From Nitrospirillum sp034427435 (lineage in GTDB: Bacteria > Pseudomonadota > Alphaproteobacteria > Azospirillales > Azospirillaceae), in the NCBI RefSeq assembly GCF_034427435.1, contig NZ_JAXQNP010000002.1:1116001-1180000 (forward strand): DNA of 64,000 nt, written 5' to 3'. Position numbers and translations under genes: made by a program. Below the pieces are notes generated by a model. That model ran no database searches. It worked only from the letters and a program-made list of their open reading frames with translations, and was not told the DNA's origin. This document shows, in pieces, positions 48,367-57,955 of this stretch. Position 1 is the first letter of the stretch. Each line of letters starts with the position of its first letter.

Positions 48367-51300
48367 TCAATGCGCTTCGCCCCAGCTCCTGCCGGTGCCG
48401 GCTTCAGCCACCAGGGGCACGCTCAAGGATGCCGCCCCTTCCATCACTTGGCGCACCACGGGGATGGTGGCGTCGACCTCCGCCACAGGCACCTCGAACA
48501 GCAGTTCGTCGTGCACCTGCAGCAGCATGCGGCCGGTCAGCCCGGCGTTCGTCATCGCGGCGGGGATGCGGGCCATGGCGCGGCGGATGATGTCGGCGGC
48601 CGTGCCCTGGATGGGGGCGTTGATGGCCTGGCGCTCGGCGAAGGCGCGGCGGGCGGCGTTGCTTTCCTTGATGCCCTGGATCCAGCACTGGCGGCCGAAC
48701 AGGGTGGTGACGTAGCCCTTCTCCTTGGCCTCGGCCTTGGTCTTCTCGAAATAGCCGGCCAGTTCGGGAAAGCGTTCGAAGTACTGCTTGATGAAGGCCC
48801 CGGCCTCGCCCGCGCCGATGCCCAGCTGCCGCCCCAGGCCGAAGCCGGAGATGCCGTAGATGATACCGAAGTTGATGGCCTTGGCCTTGCGGCGGATCTC
48901 GCTGGTCATCTGGTCCAGCGGCACGCCGAACACTTGGCTGGCCGTCATGGCGTGAATGTCGATGCCGTCGGTGAAGGCTTGCTTCAGGGCCGGCACGCCG
49001 GCGATCTCCGCCACCAGGCGCAGCTCGATCTGGCTATAGTCCACGGACAGCAGCACATGGCCCTCCGGCGCCACGAAGGCGCGGCGGATCTTGCGCCCCT
49101 CCTCCGTGCGGATGGGGATGTTCTGCAGGTTGGGGTCGGTGGAGCTGAGGCGCCCGGTGGCGGTGGCCGCCAGGGCGAAGCTGGTGTGGACCCGTCCCGT
49201 ATTGGGGTTGATCTCCTGCTGCAGGGCGTCGGTGTAGGTGGATTTCAGTTTGGCCAACTGGCGGTGGTCCAGCACCTTCTGCGCCACCTCCACGCCCTGT
49301 TCGGCCAGGGGTTCCAGCACGCTGCTGTCGGTGGAATAGGCGCCGGTCTTGCCCTTCTTGCCGCCGGGCAGGCCCATTTCATCGAACAGCACCTCGCCCA
49401 GCTGCTTGGGGCTGGCGACGTTGAAGGGATGCCCCACCAGGGTGTGGATTTCCTGTTCCAGCGCCGCCAGGCGGCCGGCGAAATCGCGCGACAACTCCGC
49501 CAGCATGGCGCGGTCCACCAGGATGCCGGCCTCCTCCATGGTCGCCACCACGGGCGTCAGGGGGCGGTCCAGCGTTTCGTACACCGTCATCAGGTGGCGG
49601 CGCAGCACGTCGGCCTTCAGCACCTGGTGCAGGCGCAGGGTGATGTCGGCGTCCTCCGCCGCGTAGGCGCAAGCGCGGTCCAGCGGCACGCGGTCAAAGG
49701 TGATGCGGTTCTTGCCGGTGCCTGTCACCTCGTCGAAGGTGATGCAGGTGTGGCCCAGGTGGCGCTGCGCCAGTTCATCCATGCCGTGGCCGTGGGCGCC
49801 GGCACCCAGGGCGTAGGACAGCAGCATGGTGTCGTCCACGGGGGCGATGGCGGCCGGGCCAGGGGCGAAGCCATGGCGGGCCAGCACCCGGATGTCGAAC
49901 TTCAGGTTATGGCCCACCTTCAGCACCGACGGGTCGGCCAGCAGCGGCGCCAGCAGGGCGCGGGCCTCCTCCAGCGGAATCTGCGGCGGCGGGGGCGGCG
50001 CCTCGCCGAAATCGAAGCCGCCGGCCTGTGGGTTCGGGGCGTCCGGGTTGACGTGGGTGAGGGGCACGTAGCAGGCGCGGCCCGGGGTGTGGGAGAGGGA
50101 GAAGCCGACCAGCTTGGCCCGGTCGGGGTATAGGCCATCGGTCTCGGTGTCGATGGCCACCGTGCCGGCCAGCGTCGCCTCATCGATCCAGCGCTTCAGC
50201 ACGGCGGCGTCCTGCACCAGCTCGTACACGATCTCGGTGGGCGCGGGGATCTTGGGCTCCCCGATGGGGGCGACCTCGGTGCTGTAGAAACGGCTGTTGT
50301 AGGCGGCGCGCACGGCGTCGGTGCGCTGCTCCGCCCCGCCGCCGCTGGCCGTGGCCTCCAGCGTCAGGGCCGGGGCGCCATTGCCGGCGCCCCCGTTGGC
50401 CCCATTCGCCTTCAGGATGTCGTTCTCGACCTTCTGGATGGCGGAGCGGAAGCCCTGCTCGCGCAACCAGCCGATCAGGCGCTCGGGGTCGGGCTTGCGC
50501 GCGGTCAGGTTCTCCAGCGGTTCCGGCACCGGCACATGGGCCTCCAGCTTCACCAGCTGGCGGGAGATGCGGGCCATCTCCGCATGCACGGTCAGGGCCT
50601 CGCGCCGCTTGGGCTGCTTGATCTCATGCGCCCGCGCCAGCAGGGCGTCCAGCCCGCCATACTCGGTGATCAACTGGGCGGCGGTCTTGATGCCGATGCC
50701 GGGCACGCCCGGCACGTTGTCCACGCTGTCGCCGGCCAGGGACTGCACGTCCACCACCAGTTCCGGCGCCACGCCGAACTTCTCCAGCACCTCGTCCCGG
50801 CCGATGCTCTTGTTCTTCATCGGGTCCAGCAGGCCGACGCCGTCGGTGATCAGCTGCATCAGGTCCTTGTCGGACGAGACGATGACGCAGTCGCGCCCCG
50901 CCTCCCGCGCCAGGCGGGCGTAGGTGGCGATCAAATCGTCGGCCTCATACCCCTCCAGATGCAGGCAGGGCAGGTTGAAGGCGTCCACCGCCTGGCGGAT
51001 CAGGTCGAACTGCGGAATCAAATCTTCCGGCGGCGGCGGCCGGTGGGCCTTGTAGTCCGGATAGATGGCGTTGCGGAAATTCTCCCGCTTGCTGTCGAAG
51101 ATGACGGCGACGGAGTGCACCTTCACGTCGGCCAGCAGCTTCATCAGCATGTTGGTGAAGCCCAGCACCGCGTTCACCGGCGTGCCGTCCGGCCGGTTCA
51201 GCGGCGGCAGGGCGTGATAGGCGCGGAAGATGAAGCCCGAGCCATCCACCAGGTACAGCGTGTCCTGCACCGTGCCCGGCACGGCCGGGACCCCGGTGAC

Positions 51301-51390
51301 CGGCGCGGGCGCGTCCGGAGGCACGGGAATGGGGGCGGTCGCGGCGGCAGAGGGCGCGTCGGGGGAGGGCGCGTCGGGGGTGTCGGCCAT
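48367..51390 (-). CDS. polA: DNA polymerase I
   Basis: A 1007-residue three-domain Pol I used in Okazaki-fragment and repair synthesis. After a Pro/Ala-rich 35-residue leader comes the 5'-3' exonuclease (LYLVDGSGFIFRAYHALPPL, IVSSDKDLMQLI, SLAGDSVDNVPGVPGIGIKTAAQL). Then an intact 3'-5' exonuclease domain (VAIDTETDGLYPDRA, VGHNLKFDIRVL, AYAAEDADITLRL), so proofreading residues are present. The polymerase domain has TATGRLSSTDPNLQNIP, LSVDYSQIELRL, RRKAKAINFGIIYGISGFGL and LLQVHDELLFEV. An ATG three codons earlier (51399) is equally possible. Confidence 0.97.
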   Translation of the reverse strand: MADTPDAPSPDAPSAAATAPIPVPPDAPAPVTGVPAVPGTVQDTLYLVDGSGFIFRAYHALPPLNRPDGTPVNAVLGFTNMLMKLLADVKVHSVAVIFDSKRENFRNAIYPDYKAHRPPPPEDLIPQFDLIRQAVDAFNLPCLHLEGYEADDLIATYARLAREAGRDCVIVSSDKDLMQLITDGVGLLDPMKNKSIGRDEVLEKFGVAPELVVDVQSLAGDSVDNVPGVPGIGIKTAAQLITEYGGLDALLARAHEIKQPKRREALTVHAEMARISRQLVKLEAHVPVPEPLENLTARKPDPERLIGWLREQGFRSAIQKVENDILKANGANGGAGNGAPALTLEATASGGGAEQRTDAVRAAYNSRFYSTEVAPIGEPKIPAPTEIVYELVQDAAVLKRWIDEATLAGTVAIDTETDGLYPDRAKLVGFSLSHTPGRACYVPLTHVNPDAPNPQAGGFDFGEAPPPPPQIPLEEARALLAPLLADPSVLKVGHNLKFDIRVLARHGFAPGPAAIAPVDDTMLLSYALGAGAHGHGMDELAQRHLGHTCITFDEVTGTGKNRITFDRVPLDRACAYAAEDADITLRLHQVLKADVLRRHLMTVYETLDRPLTPVVATMEEAGILVDRAMLAELSRDFAGRLAALEQEIHTLVGHPFNVASPKQLGEVLFDEMGLPGGKKGKTGAYSTDSSVLEPLAEQGVEVAQKVLDHRQLAKLKSTYTDALQQEINPNTGRVHTSFALAATATGRLSSTDPNLQNIPIRTEEGRKIRRAFVAPEGHVLLSVDYSQIELRLVAEIAGVPALKQAFTDGIDIHAMTASQVFGVPLDQMTSEIRRKAKAINFGIIYGISGFGLGRQLGIGAGEAGAFIKQYFERFPELAGYFEKTKAEAKEKGYVTTLFGRQCWIQGIKESNAARRAFAERQAINAPIQGTAADIIRRAMARIPAAMTNAGLTGRMLLQVHDELLFEVPVAEVDATIPVVRQVMEGAASLSVPLVAEAGTGRSWGEAH

Positions 51391-51552
51391 GGCGGGCATC
51401 TTCAGCGTAACGGTCGGGATGGGGCGGGCGCGTCAACCACGGGCGCCCCCGGGCCCGCACCATGGCCGATTTCGGGCGGGGCTGTCGAGGGGCGGTGGTC
51501 TTCCGCCGCGAAACGACGACCGTTACGCACGGCCTGGGGCGGCGGGGCCGCG

Positions 51553-53901
51553 TCAGTCCGGGGACGCGCCCGGGTCCAGCGTGGCGATGATCTCGTCAAA
51601 GAGGGCGAGGTCATCCGCCAGAACCGACCAGTCCGGAGAGTGCCGCTGGAGCGAGACGATGATATCCCGCCCCCGGTTCAGGGTTGTCCGCGCCTCTTCG
51701 ATCCGGCGTTGCGCGGCCAGGATCATTCCAACCGATCCCAGGCTGACCGCCAAGTCACGCTGCCATTGGGCGTTTCCGGGATCGGCCTGTGCCAAGCGTT
51801 GGCGGATGGTGAGAGCCGCCGTGTAGCTATCCAGGGCGCCGGCCAAGTCGCCTTGCATCCGCAGGATGCCCCCGATGTGATTGTGGGAGACGGAGAGGTC
51901 ACGCTGCCATTCGGCGTTTCCGGGATCGGCCTGTGCCAAGCGTTGGCTGATGGTGAGGGCCGCTGTGTGGCTATCCAGGGCGGCGGCCAGGTCGCCTTGC
52001 GCCCGCAGGATGTCCCCGATCTTGTTGTGGGAGACGGAGAGGTCACGCTGCCATTCGGCGTTTCCGGGATCGGCCTGTGCCAAGCGTTGGCTGATGTCGA
52101 AATCAGCCTGATAGCTATCCAGGGCGTTGGCCAAGTTGCCTTGCGCCTGCTGGATGCGCCCGATGTTGTTGTGGGAGATGGAGAGGTCACGCTGCCATTG
52201 GGCGTTTCCGGGATCGGCCTGTGCCAAGCGTTGGCGGATGGAGAGAGCCGCCGTGTAGCTTTCCAGTGCGCCGGCCAAGTTGCCTTGCGCCTGCTGGATG
52301 TCCCCGATCTCGTTGTGGGAGACGGAGAGGTCACGCTGCCATTGGGCGTTTCCGGGGGCGGCCTGTGCCAAGCGTTGGCTGATGGAGAGAGCCGCCGTGT
52401 AGCTATCCAAGGCGTCGTCCAAGGTGCCTTGCGCCTGCTGGATGTCCCCGATGTGATTGTGGGAGACGGAGAGGTCACGCTGCCATTCGGCGTTTCCGGG
52501 ATCGGCCTGTGCCAAGCGTTGGCTGATGGAGAGAGCCGCCGTGTAGCTATTCAGGGCGTCGTCCAAGGTGCCTTGCGCCTGCTGGATTTCCCCAATCTTG
52601 TTGTGGGAGATGGAGAGGTCACGCTGCCATTCGGCGTTTCCGGGATCGGTCCGTGCCAAGCGTTGGCTGATGCCGAAATCAGCCTGGTAGCTTTCCAGGG
52701 CGTTGGCCAAGTCGCCCTGCGCCCGCAGGATGTCTCCGATCTTGTTGTGGGAGACGGAGAGGTCACGCTGCCATTGGGCGTTTCCGGGGGCGGTCCGTGC
52801 CAAGTGTTGGCTGATGGAGAGAGCCGCCGTGTAGCTATCCAGGGCGCCGGCCAAGTTGCCCTGCGCCTGCTGGATGTCCCCGATGTTGCTGTGGGAGATG
52901 GACAAGTCACGCTGCCATTGGGTGTTTCCGGGATCGGCCTGTGCCAAGCGTTGGCGGATGGTGAGAGCTGCCGTGTAGCTATCCAGGGCGCTGGCCAAGG
53001 TGCCTTGCGCCCGTAGGATGTCCCCGATGTTGTTGTGGGAGACGGACAGGTCACGCTGCCATTCGGCGTTTCCAGGATCGGCCTGTGCCAAGCGTTGGCT
53101 GATGTCGAAATCAGCCCGGTAGCTATCCAGGGCGTCGGCCAAGTTGCCTTGCGCTCGCAGGATGTTCCCGATCTTGCTGTGGGAGACGGAGAGGTCACGC
53201 TGCCATTGGGTGTTTCCGGGGTCGGCCTGTGTCCGGCGTTCCGCGGCGGCTTGCGCCTGGATATAGGCTGCGGCGGCGTTTTGAATCGTGTCCGCCATCG
53301 CCAGGACATCGCCCAGGTCGATCCAAGCCCAGGTATCCTCCGGGGTCAAGTCCGCCAGGCGCCGCAGGGTCGCTTGGGCGGCTGCGTGGTCGTAGGTCAG
53401 GCGCTCGATGGCGGCCTGTTCTCGCAGCAGGGGGATCAGCCGTTGCCGCCGCGCCGTCTCCTCCTCCGCGATCTTGTCGGCCAGCACACCCCGGGCGCCG
53501 GTCGTATCCAATTGGGCCAGCTTGGTGCGGGCGGCGCCGATGGCGGCGTCGATGTCGGCGCCGTCGTTGGACTTGGGGAGCGGCTGGCGCGCGCGTTCCA
53601 GGATGGCCTGAACAGCCTCCGCCGCCTTTTCCCGGATTTCATCCAGTGACAGATCGGCCTCGCCCAGATGGTCGAAGATGGGCTTGAGCACGGCCGGGTC
53701 CAGCCCTTTTTCCCGGGCCATTTCCTGCCGCAGGCGCTCCTGTCCCGCCAATTGTTCTCGATGGCGGCGTTCGGCGGCTTCCGGTGATTCCCCGATATGG
53801 GTATGGACGGTGTTGTTGCTGCCGATGACGTTGGTCACCGGGCTCGTGGTTCCGGTCGTCGTCGCCCGCTGCGCCACCCATTGAAGGAGCCCGCGTAACA
53901 T
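51553..53901 (-). CDS. TPR-array protein with ten near-identical 48-residue units
   Basis: A 782-residue protein. Residues 1-40 contain TNVIGSNNTVHTHIGES, a short Asn/Thr-rich segment; 41-220 are helical and charged. Residues 222-701 are ten consecutive 48-residue units of the form RLAQADPGNAEWQRDLSVSH-N-IGDI--AQG-L--AL-SY-A-L-I-Q, each one TPR-type helical hairpin plus linker. A diverged eleventh unit and a 30-residue cap (LADDLALFDEIIATLDPG) follow. Units differ at few positions and their DNA is nearly repeated too. The gene begins six bases after a small membrane-protein gene and belongs to the same operon, downstream of tRNA-Arg. No enzymatic domain is visible. A scaffold or sensor role is the likely reading; function unknown. 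Confidence 0.85.
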   Translation of the reverse strand: MLRGLLQWVAQRATTTGTTSPVTNVIGSNNTVHTHIGESPEAAERRHREQLAGQERLRQEMAREKGLDPAVLKPIFDHLGEADLSLDEIREKAAEAVQAILERARQPLPKSNDGADIDAAIGAARTKLAQLDTTGARGVLADKIAEEETARRQRLIPLLREQAAIERLTYDHAAAQATLRRLADLTPEDTWAWIDLGDVLAMADTIQNAAAAYIQAQAAAERRTQADPGNTQWQRDLSVSHSKIGNILRAQGNLADALDSYRADFDISQRLAQADPGNAEWQRDLSVSHNNIGDILRAQGTLASALDSYTAALTIRQRLAQADPGNTQWQRDLSISHSNIGDIQQAQGNLAGALDSYTAALSISQHLARTAPGNAQWQRDLSVSHNKIGDILRAQGDLANALESYQADFGISQRLARTDPGNAEWQRDLSISHNKIGEIQQAQGTLDDALNSYTAALSISQRLAQADPGNAEWQRDLSVSHNHIGDIQQAQGTLDDALDSYTAALSISQRLAQAAPGNAQWQRDLSVSHNEIGDIQQAQGNLAGALESYTAALSIRQRLAQADPGNAQWQRDLSISHNNIGRIQQAQGNLANALDSYQADFDISQRLAQADPGNAEWQRDLSVSHNKIGDILRAQGDLAAALDSHTAALTISQRLAQADPGNAEWQRDLSVSHNHIGGILRMQGDLAGALDSYTAALTIRQRLAQADPGNAQWQRDLAVSLGSVGMILAAQRRIEEARTTLNRGRDIIVSLQRHSPDWSVLADDLALFDEIIATLDPGASPD
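51799..53238 (-). repeat. Ten tandem 144-bp units within the TPR gene
   Basis: The coding strand repeats with an exact 144-base period ten times with no indel between units. Long blocks such as the stretch for DPGNAEWQRDLSVSHN recur almost unchanged in DNA, including at synonymous sites, pointing to recent expansion or gene conversion. Confidence 0.92.
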
Positions 53902-53907
53902 GCCGGC

Positions 53908-54246
53908 CTACTCCCGCACGTTGCGGGCGGGGGATCGTGCGCCGGTGGTATGGGCATCCTGGCCGCCGCCGGATTTGGTGCGGTCGATGTTGGTGGCGGG
54001 GGACTGGTCGCCCACCGTCCGCGCCACCTGGGTGCTGGCCTGGGCGCCTTTCACCCAGGCGACCAGGACGATGGCCAAGCCCGCCACGGTGGCGACGATA
54101 CCGACTATAAGGGCTGGGCCGCGCCACGCCTCCGGCACCGTGTCGATATGACCCGCGATGGCGTAGATGGAAAGCGCGATGACGCCCAGCGCGATGCCCG
54201 GCACCCCCGCCACCTTGCCCAGCTTATGAAGTTGTGAAAGGCCCAT
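53908..54246 (-). CDS. Two-helix membrane protein, partner of the TPR-array protein
   Basis: A 112-residue protein. Two membrane helices lie at about residues 15-35 (PGIALGVIALSIYAIAG) and 47-70 (ALIVGIVATVAGLAIVLVAWVKG). A hydrophilic tail follows, containing ARTVGDQSPATNIDRTKSGG and TTGARSPARNVRE. Its tail is similar in style to the GSNNTVH segment at the start of the TPR protein, and may be a docking peptide (inference). The gene ends six bases before the TPR gene. It starts about 85 bases downstream of tRNA-Arg. No known family recognised. Confidence 0.7.
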   Translation of the reverse strand: MGLSQLHKLGKVAGVPGIALGVIALSIYAIAGHIDTVPEAWRGPALIVGIVATVAGLAIVLVAWVKGAQASTQVARTVGDQSPATNIDRTKSGGGQDAHTTGARSPARNVRE

Positions 54247-54330
54247 TCCGCACCACCTCCGCATGCCAGAATGGCGGTGGGCCGGGGCCGGAACAAGCCA
54301 AAATTCAGGATGTGCTTGATACAGGAAAGG

Positions 54331-54407
<77 letters not shown>

Positions 54408-54497
54408 ATGCCGGGCGGCACGCCGGGTTTCCGGCGGCGCGGCGCGCACCATACAGGCAAGTTTCGGGCAATGCAAACCCTTATGGCGCCGGGTGGC

Positions 54498-54866
54498 TCA
54501 CGGTTCCCGGTCCGGGCGCCCGTCCAGGCGGACATAGCGGCGCTCCATGCGGGCGGCGTTGTGGTAGACGGCCACGGGGGCGCCGGTGGCGGGGTCGGTG
54601 AGGCGTTCGCCGGTATCGTGCCAGCCGGGGCCCGGTATGCCGCTGATCGGCTTGTAGGTCATCCGCTCGACGCAGGAGGCCAGGCACAGCACGCCGGTGC
54701 CGACCAGCAGGCCGATGGGGAAGACGCTGACCATGTCCGTCAGCCAGGCCGCCAGGATGGCCGCGAAGGCCAGCGCGCTGCCGATCAGCAGCCAGGTGCA
54801 GGCGGGTTGGCGGTGGGGCGCGGCGGTGCCGGCCGCGGCGTTGAAATGGACATGCAGGACAGACAT
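54498..54866 (-). CDS. Hypothetical two-helix membrane protein
   Basis: A 122-residue protein with a good ribosome site (AAGGAG nine bases before ATG). Two hydrophobic helices are at about residues 23-42 (TWLLIGSALAFAAILAAWL) and 47-66 (VFPIGLLVGTGVLCLASCV). A soluble tail follows with PGPGWHDTGERLTDPATGAPVAVYHNAARMERRYVRL. No family recognised. It is upstream of tRNA-Arg on the same strand but about 90 bases away. Confidence 0.65.
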   Translation of the reverse strand: MSVLHVHFNAAAGTAAPHRQPACTWLLIGSALAFAAILAAWLTDMVSVFPIGLLVGTGVLCLASCVERMTYKPISGIPGPGWHDTGERLTDPATGAPVAVYHNAARMERRYVRLDGRPDREP

Positions 54867-55144
54867 GGTGCGCGTCTCCTTCCCCGTTGGTTGGCTTCAT
54901 CCGGGGGCCCTGGCGACGGGCGTCCTGCTGGGCGTCCGGGGCGCGCGGGCCCCTCAGCATGGCGTTTGGTGATGCTTTTACTGTCGGTCCGGTCCCTTTC
55001 CTTCCGGTCCATAAGCAAAGCTTACGCCCGTCGCGGGACCCGCGCCATAAGTGCGTTGGGTCAGGGTGGCGCCGCCCCCCTAGCTCCAGGGAACAAGGGG
55101 GGCAAACACCAAACCGCGCGGTGCCCGGTCAGTGCGTGGCCCAA

Positions 55145-57955
55145 TCAACGTGACGTGGGCAGCGTGGCCAGCCAGGCGTCCACCTGGGGCAGGCGCTCCC
55201 GCGCCACCTTGGCGCGGTAGGCGATCGCCCCCGCCGCCTTGGCGATGCCCTGGCGGCCGCTGACCGGCACATGGGCCTCGGCATAGGCGTTCAGCTCATC
55301 GATGCGGGCGGGGTCGGCGGACCGGCGCGCCACGCTGGCGAAGAACTCATAGCGCTGCATCTGGTCCAGCGACGCCTCCACCGCGTCGACATGGCTGGTG
55401 ATGAAACGCCAGGCCAGGTCGGGGTTGGCGTCGGCCACGGCCAGGATCAGCTGCGGCGCCAGGGTGGTGCCGGCCTCGGGCGTCAGGCTGAGGTCCAGCA
55501 CCTTCTGCGCCAGCGCCGGGTCGCGCACCGCGCCCAGTGCGCCGTACAACTGGCGGCGGGCCAGCGGGTCGGTGGTGGAGGACGCCAGGGCGTGCAGCCG
55601 GTCGAAGGTGGCGGCGTCGGCATGCTGGGCCACGGTGGTGATCACGGCCAGACGGATGGCGGGGGGCAGGGCCGTGGGGTCCGTCCCGTCCGAGGCCAGG
55701 CGGTGCCGCGCCTCCGTCAGGGTATTGGCGTCGTCGAAGCTGCCCAGGGCGCGGATCAGGGCCGTGCGCTCCAGCCCCACCTTGTCGCCTTGGCCCGGCT
55801 GCGGGTCCCAGCCGATGGCCGACAGCGCCGGGGTCAGCACGCCGCGGGCGAAGGCCCAGAACGCCGCCTGCGCCGGGCTGATGCCCCCCGCGCCCGGGCC
55901 CGCGCCGCCGGCGTAGAAGTCATCCACGTCGCTCAGATAGTCGGCGGCCTGCTGCCATACGGCGGGGTCCGCGTTGGCCGGCAGGGCGCGGATCAGGGCC
56001 AGGCTGTCGCTCATGGCCATCTGCCCGGCCTCGCCCAGGGCGGCGCTGTCGTACATCAGGCCCAGCTGGTCGATGGGCGCCAGCCGGTCGACATGGTCCA
56101 CCAGGGCCTTGAACGCCGGTTCGGTGTAGGCGACGCGGAAATAGCCGGTCTGGCCGGCGTTGGCCAGCAAGGGGCCGCAGCCGGGCGCGGCGGCCTTGCC
56201 CGTCAGGGCCGTCAGCAGGGTATGCGCCGGGACGCCGTCCCCCACCGTGGCCAGGGGCACGGGGATGGCCCACAGCCGGTCGCTCAGGTGGTACTGGTCG
56301 GGGATGGTCACCGGCTCGGTGGCGAACCGGGACTGGCGCAGGCTCACCTGCGTGGTGGCGCCGGCCGGGCCGGGGGCCTGCTCCGGCGCGCCCTTCCGCC
56401 CCTTGCGCGCCGGATGCGCCTTGGGGGCCGGCCCGCCGGCGCCGCAGGTGGCGCTGACCGACACCAGGGGGATGCCCGGCTTGGTGATGAAGTCGGTGGC
56501 GATGCGCAGCACATCCTTGCCGCCCGCCTCCTCCACCGCCTTCCACAGGTCGCGGGTGGTGGCGTTGCCATAGGCGTTGCGCTTCATGTAGCGGCGCACG
56601 CCGTCGCGGAACACCGTTTCGCCCACCGTCGCCTCCACCATGCGGATGACGGCCTGGCCCTTGTCATAGGTGATGTCGTCGAAGGCCTCGTCCGCCTCCG
56701 CCACGGAGTTGATGGGCTGCACCACCGGGTGGGTGGAGGCGCGGGCATCCAGGCGCTTGGCGCTTTCCATGGCCGGCATGGCCACCAGCCAGGGCGACCA
56801 GTCGGGGTGCAGCGCCTGCATGGCCTTGGCCTCCATCCACGAGGCGAAGCCCTCGTTCAGCCACAGATCGTCCCACCAGGCCATGGTCACCAGGTCGCCG
56901 AACCATTGGTGCGCCATTTCGTGCGCCACCACCTGGAACACCCGTTGGCGCGCCGCTTCGGTGGCCAGCGCCGGGTCCAGCAGCATGTCCTTCTCGAACG
57001 ACATGATGGCGCCCCAATTCTCCATGGCGCCAAAGCCGCCGGCGCCGGGGATGGCGACGAAGTCCAGCTTGGGTAGGGGATAGGGCGTGCCGAAATAGTC
57101 GTTGTAGCGGGCCAGGATGGCGGCCGCGGTTTCCAGGGCGAAGCGCGCCTTGTCCACCGACCCGCGCCGCACCACCACGCCGATCTCCACATCGCCGGCC
57201 TTGGCCGTCGCCCGTTCCAGGTCGCCCACGCCCACGAACAGCAGATAGCTGGACATGCGCGGCGTCTGCTGGAAATGCACCAGGTGGCGGCCGTCGGCCA
57301 TGGCCTCGTCCGCCTTGACCGGCATGTTGGACACGGCCATCTGGCCCTGGGGCGCCATGATGGACAGGCTGAACGTGGCCTTGGCCGAGGGCTCGTCCCA
57401 GCAGGGCAGGAAGCGCCTGGCGTCCCCCGCCTCGAACTGGGTGGACAGCATGTGGGCCGTCGCGCCGCCGGCCCCAGAGGCGCCCGCTGACGCGCCCGTC
57501 GGAGCATCCCCGCTGGCGTAATCCAACTGGAACAGGCCGCGCGCCGTCTTCTCGATCACGCCGCGATAGGCGATGTCCACCGTGTGGTGGCCGGGCGGCA
57601 GGGGCGCCGCCGCGGTCAGCGTGGCCGTCTGGCTGTCCTTGTCCTGGGTGACGCCGGTGGCGGGGACGCCGTCGATGGTCACGCGGTCCAGGGTCAGGCT
57701 TTCTGTGTTCAGCACCACCGTGGGGGTGGCGGTGGCCACGTCGATGTCGATATGCACCTCGCCGGCGAAGGTCGATGTGTCGATGGCCGGAATGACGGTC
57801 AGGTCATAATGCAGGGGCGAGATATTCCCCGGAAGTCGGCCATTGGCCGCTAGAGAAACCGTGGGGCTGAGGCATAAGGCCGCAGTCGTTGTCAGAACAG
57901 TTTTAAGAAAACTTTTGAAATTACCCAAGGTAAAACCAGTCGAGGCCAGGGGCAT
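55145..57955 (-). CDS. Secreted M1-family metallo-aminopeptidase
   Basis: A 936-residue M1 peptidase. AGGAG lies before the ATG at 57955. A signal peptide covers residues about 1-36 (FLKTVLTTTAALCLSPTVSLA). The N-terminal beta domain is followed by the exopeptidase motif GFGAMENWGAI and the zinc site VVAHEMAHQWFGDLVTMAWWDDLWLNEGF (HExxH-x18-E), then a Tyr-containing YDKGQAVIRMVE. The C-terminal half is the ERAP1-like helical domain. It removes N-terminal residues from peptides in the periplasm or outside. It resembles eukaryotic puromycin-sensitive types more than cytoplasmic PepN. Confidence 0.92.
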   Translation of the reverse strand: MPLASTGFTLGNFKSFLKTVLTTTAALCLSPTVSLAANGRLPGNISPLHYDLTVIPAIDTSTFAGEVHIDIDVATATPTVVLNTESLTLDRVTIDGVPATGVTQDKDSQTATLTAAAPLPPGHHTVDIAYRGVIEKTARGLFQLDYASGDAPTGASAGASGAGGATAHMLSTQFEAGDARRFLPCWDEPSAKATFSLSIMAPQGQMAVSNMPVKADEAMADGRHLVHFQQTPRMSSYLLFVGVGDLERATAKAGDVEIGVVVRRGSVDKARFALETAAAILARYNDYFGTPYPLPKLDFVAIPGAGGFGAMENWGAIMSFEKDMLLDPALATEAARQRVFQVVAHEMAHQWFGDLVTMAWWDDLWLNEGFASWMEAKAMQALHPDWSPWLVAMPAMESAKRLDARASTHPVVQPINSVAEADEAFDDITYDKGQAVIRMVEATVGETVFRDGVRRYMKRNAYGNATTRDLWKAVEEAGGKDVLRIATDFITKPGIPLVSVSATCGAGGPAPKAHPARKGRKGAPEQAPGPAGATTQVSLRQSRFATEPVTIPDQYHLSDRLWAIPVPLATVGDGVPAHTLLTALTGKAAAPGCGPLLANAGQTGYFRVAYTEPAFKALVDHVDRLAPIDQLGLMYDSAALGEAGQMAMSDSLALIRALPANADPAVWQQAADYLSDVDDFYAGGAGPGAGGISPAQAAFWAFARGVLTPALSAIGWDPQPGQGDKVGLERTALIRALGSFDDANTLTEARHRLASDGTDPTALPPAIRLAVITTVAQHADAATFDRLHALASSTTDPLARRQLYGALGAVRDPALAQKVLDLSLTPEAGTTLAPQLILAVADANPDLAWRFITSHVDAVEASLDQMQRYEFFASVARRSADPARIDELNAYAEAHVPVSGRQGIAKAAGAIAYRAKVARERLPQVDAWLATLPTSR

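Noticed and set aside
50536..53016. An 826-codon plus-strand frame with repeated VTLPFGVSGIGLCQALAD units
   Set aside because: The apparent protein repeats are only the antisense reading of the 144-bp units of the TPR gene; no start signals and it runs across polA as well.
51799..53238. Evenly spaced repeats considered as a CRISPR array
   Set aside because: The 144-base units are contiguous, in frame and coding for TPR hairpins, with no unique spacers and no cas genes.
55271..57076. A 601-codon open frame on the plus strand opposite the M1 aminopeptidase
   Set aside because: It is antisense to a gene with clear GAMEN and HExxH motifs; its product is low-complexity Gly/Arg/Gln/His and lacks a ribosome site. 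Long antisense frames are expected at this GC content.
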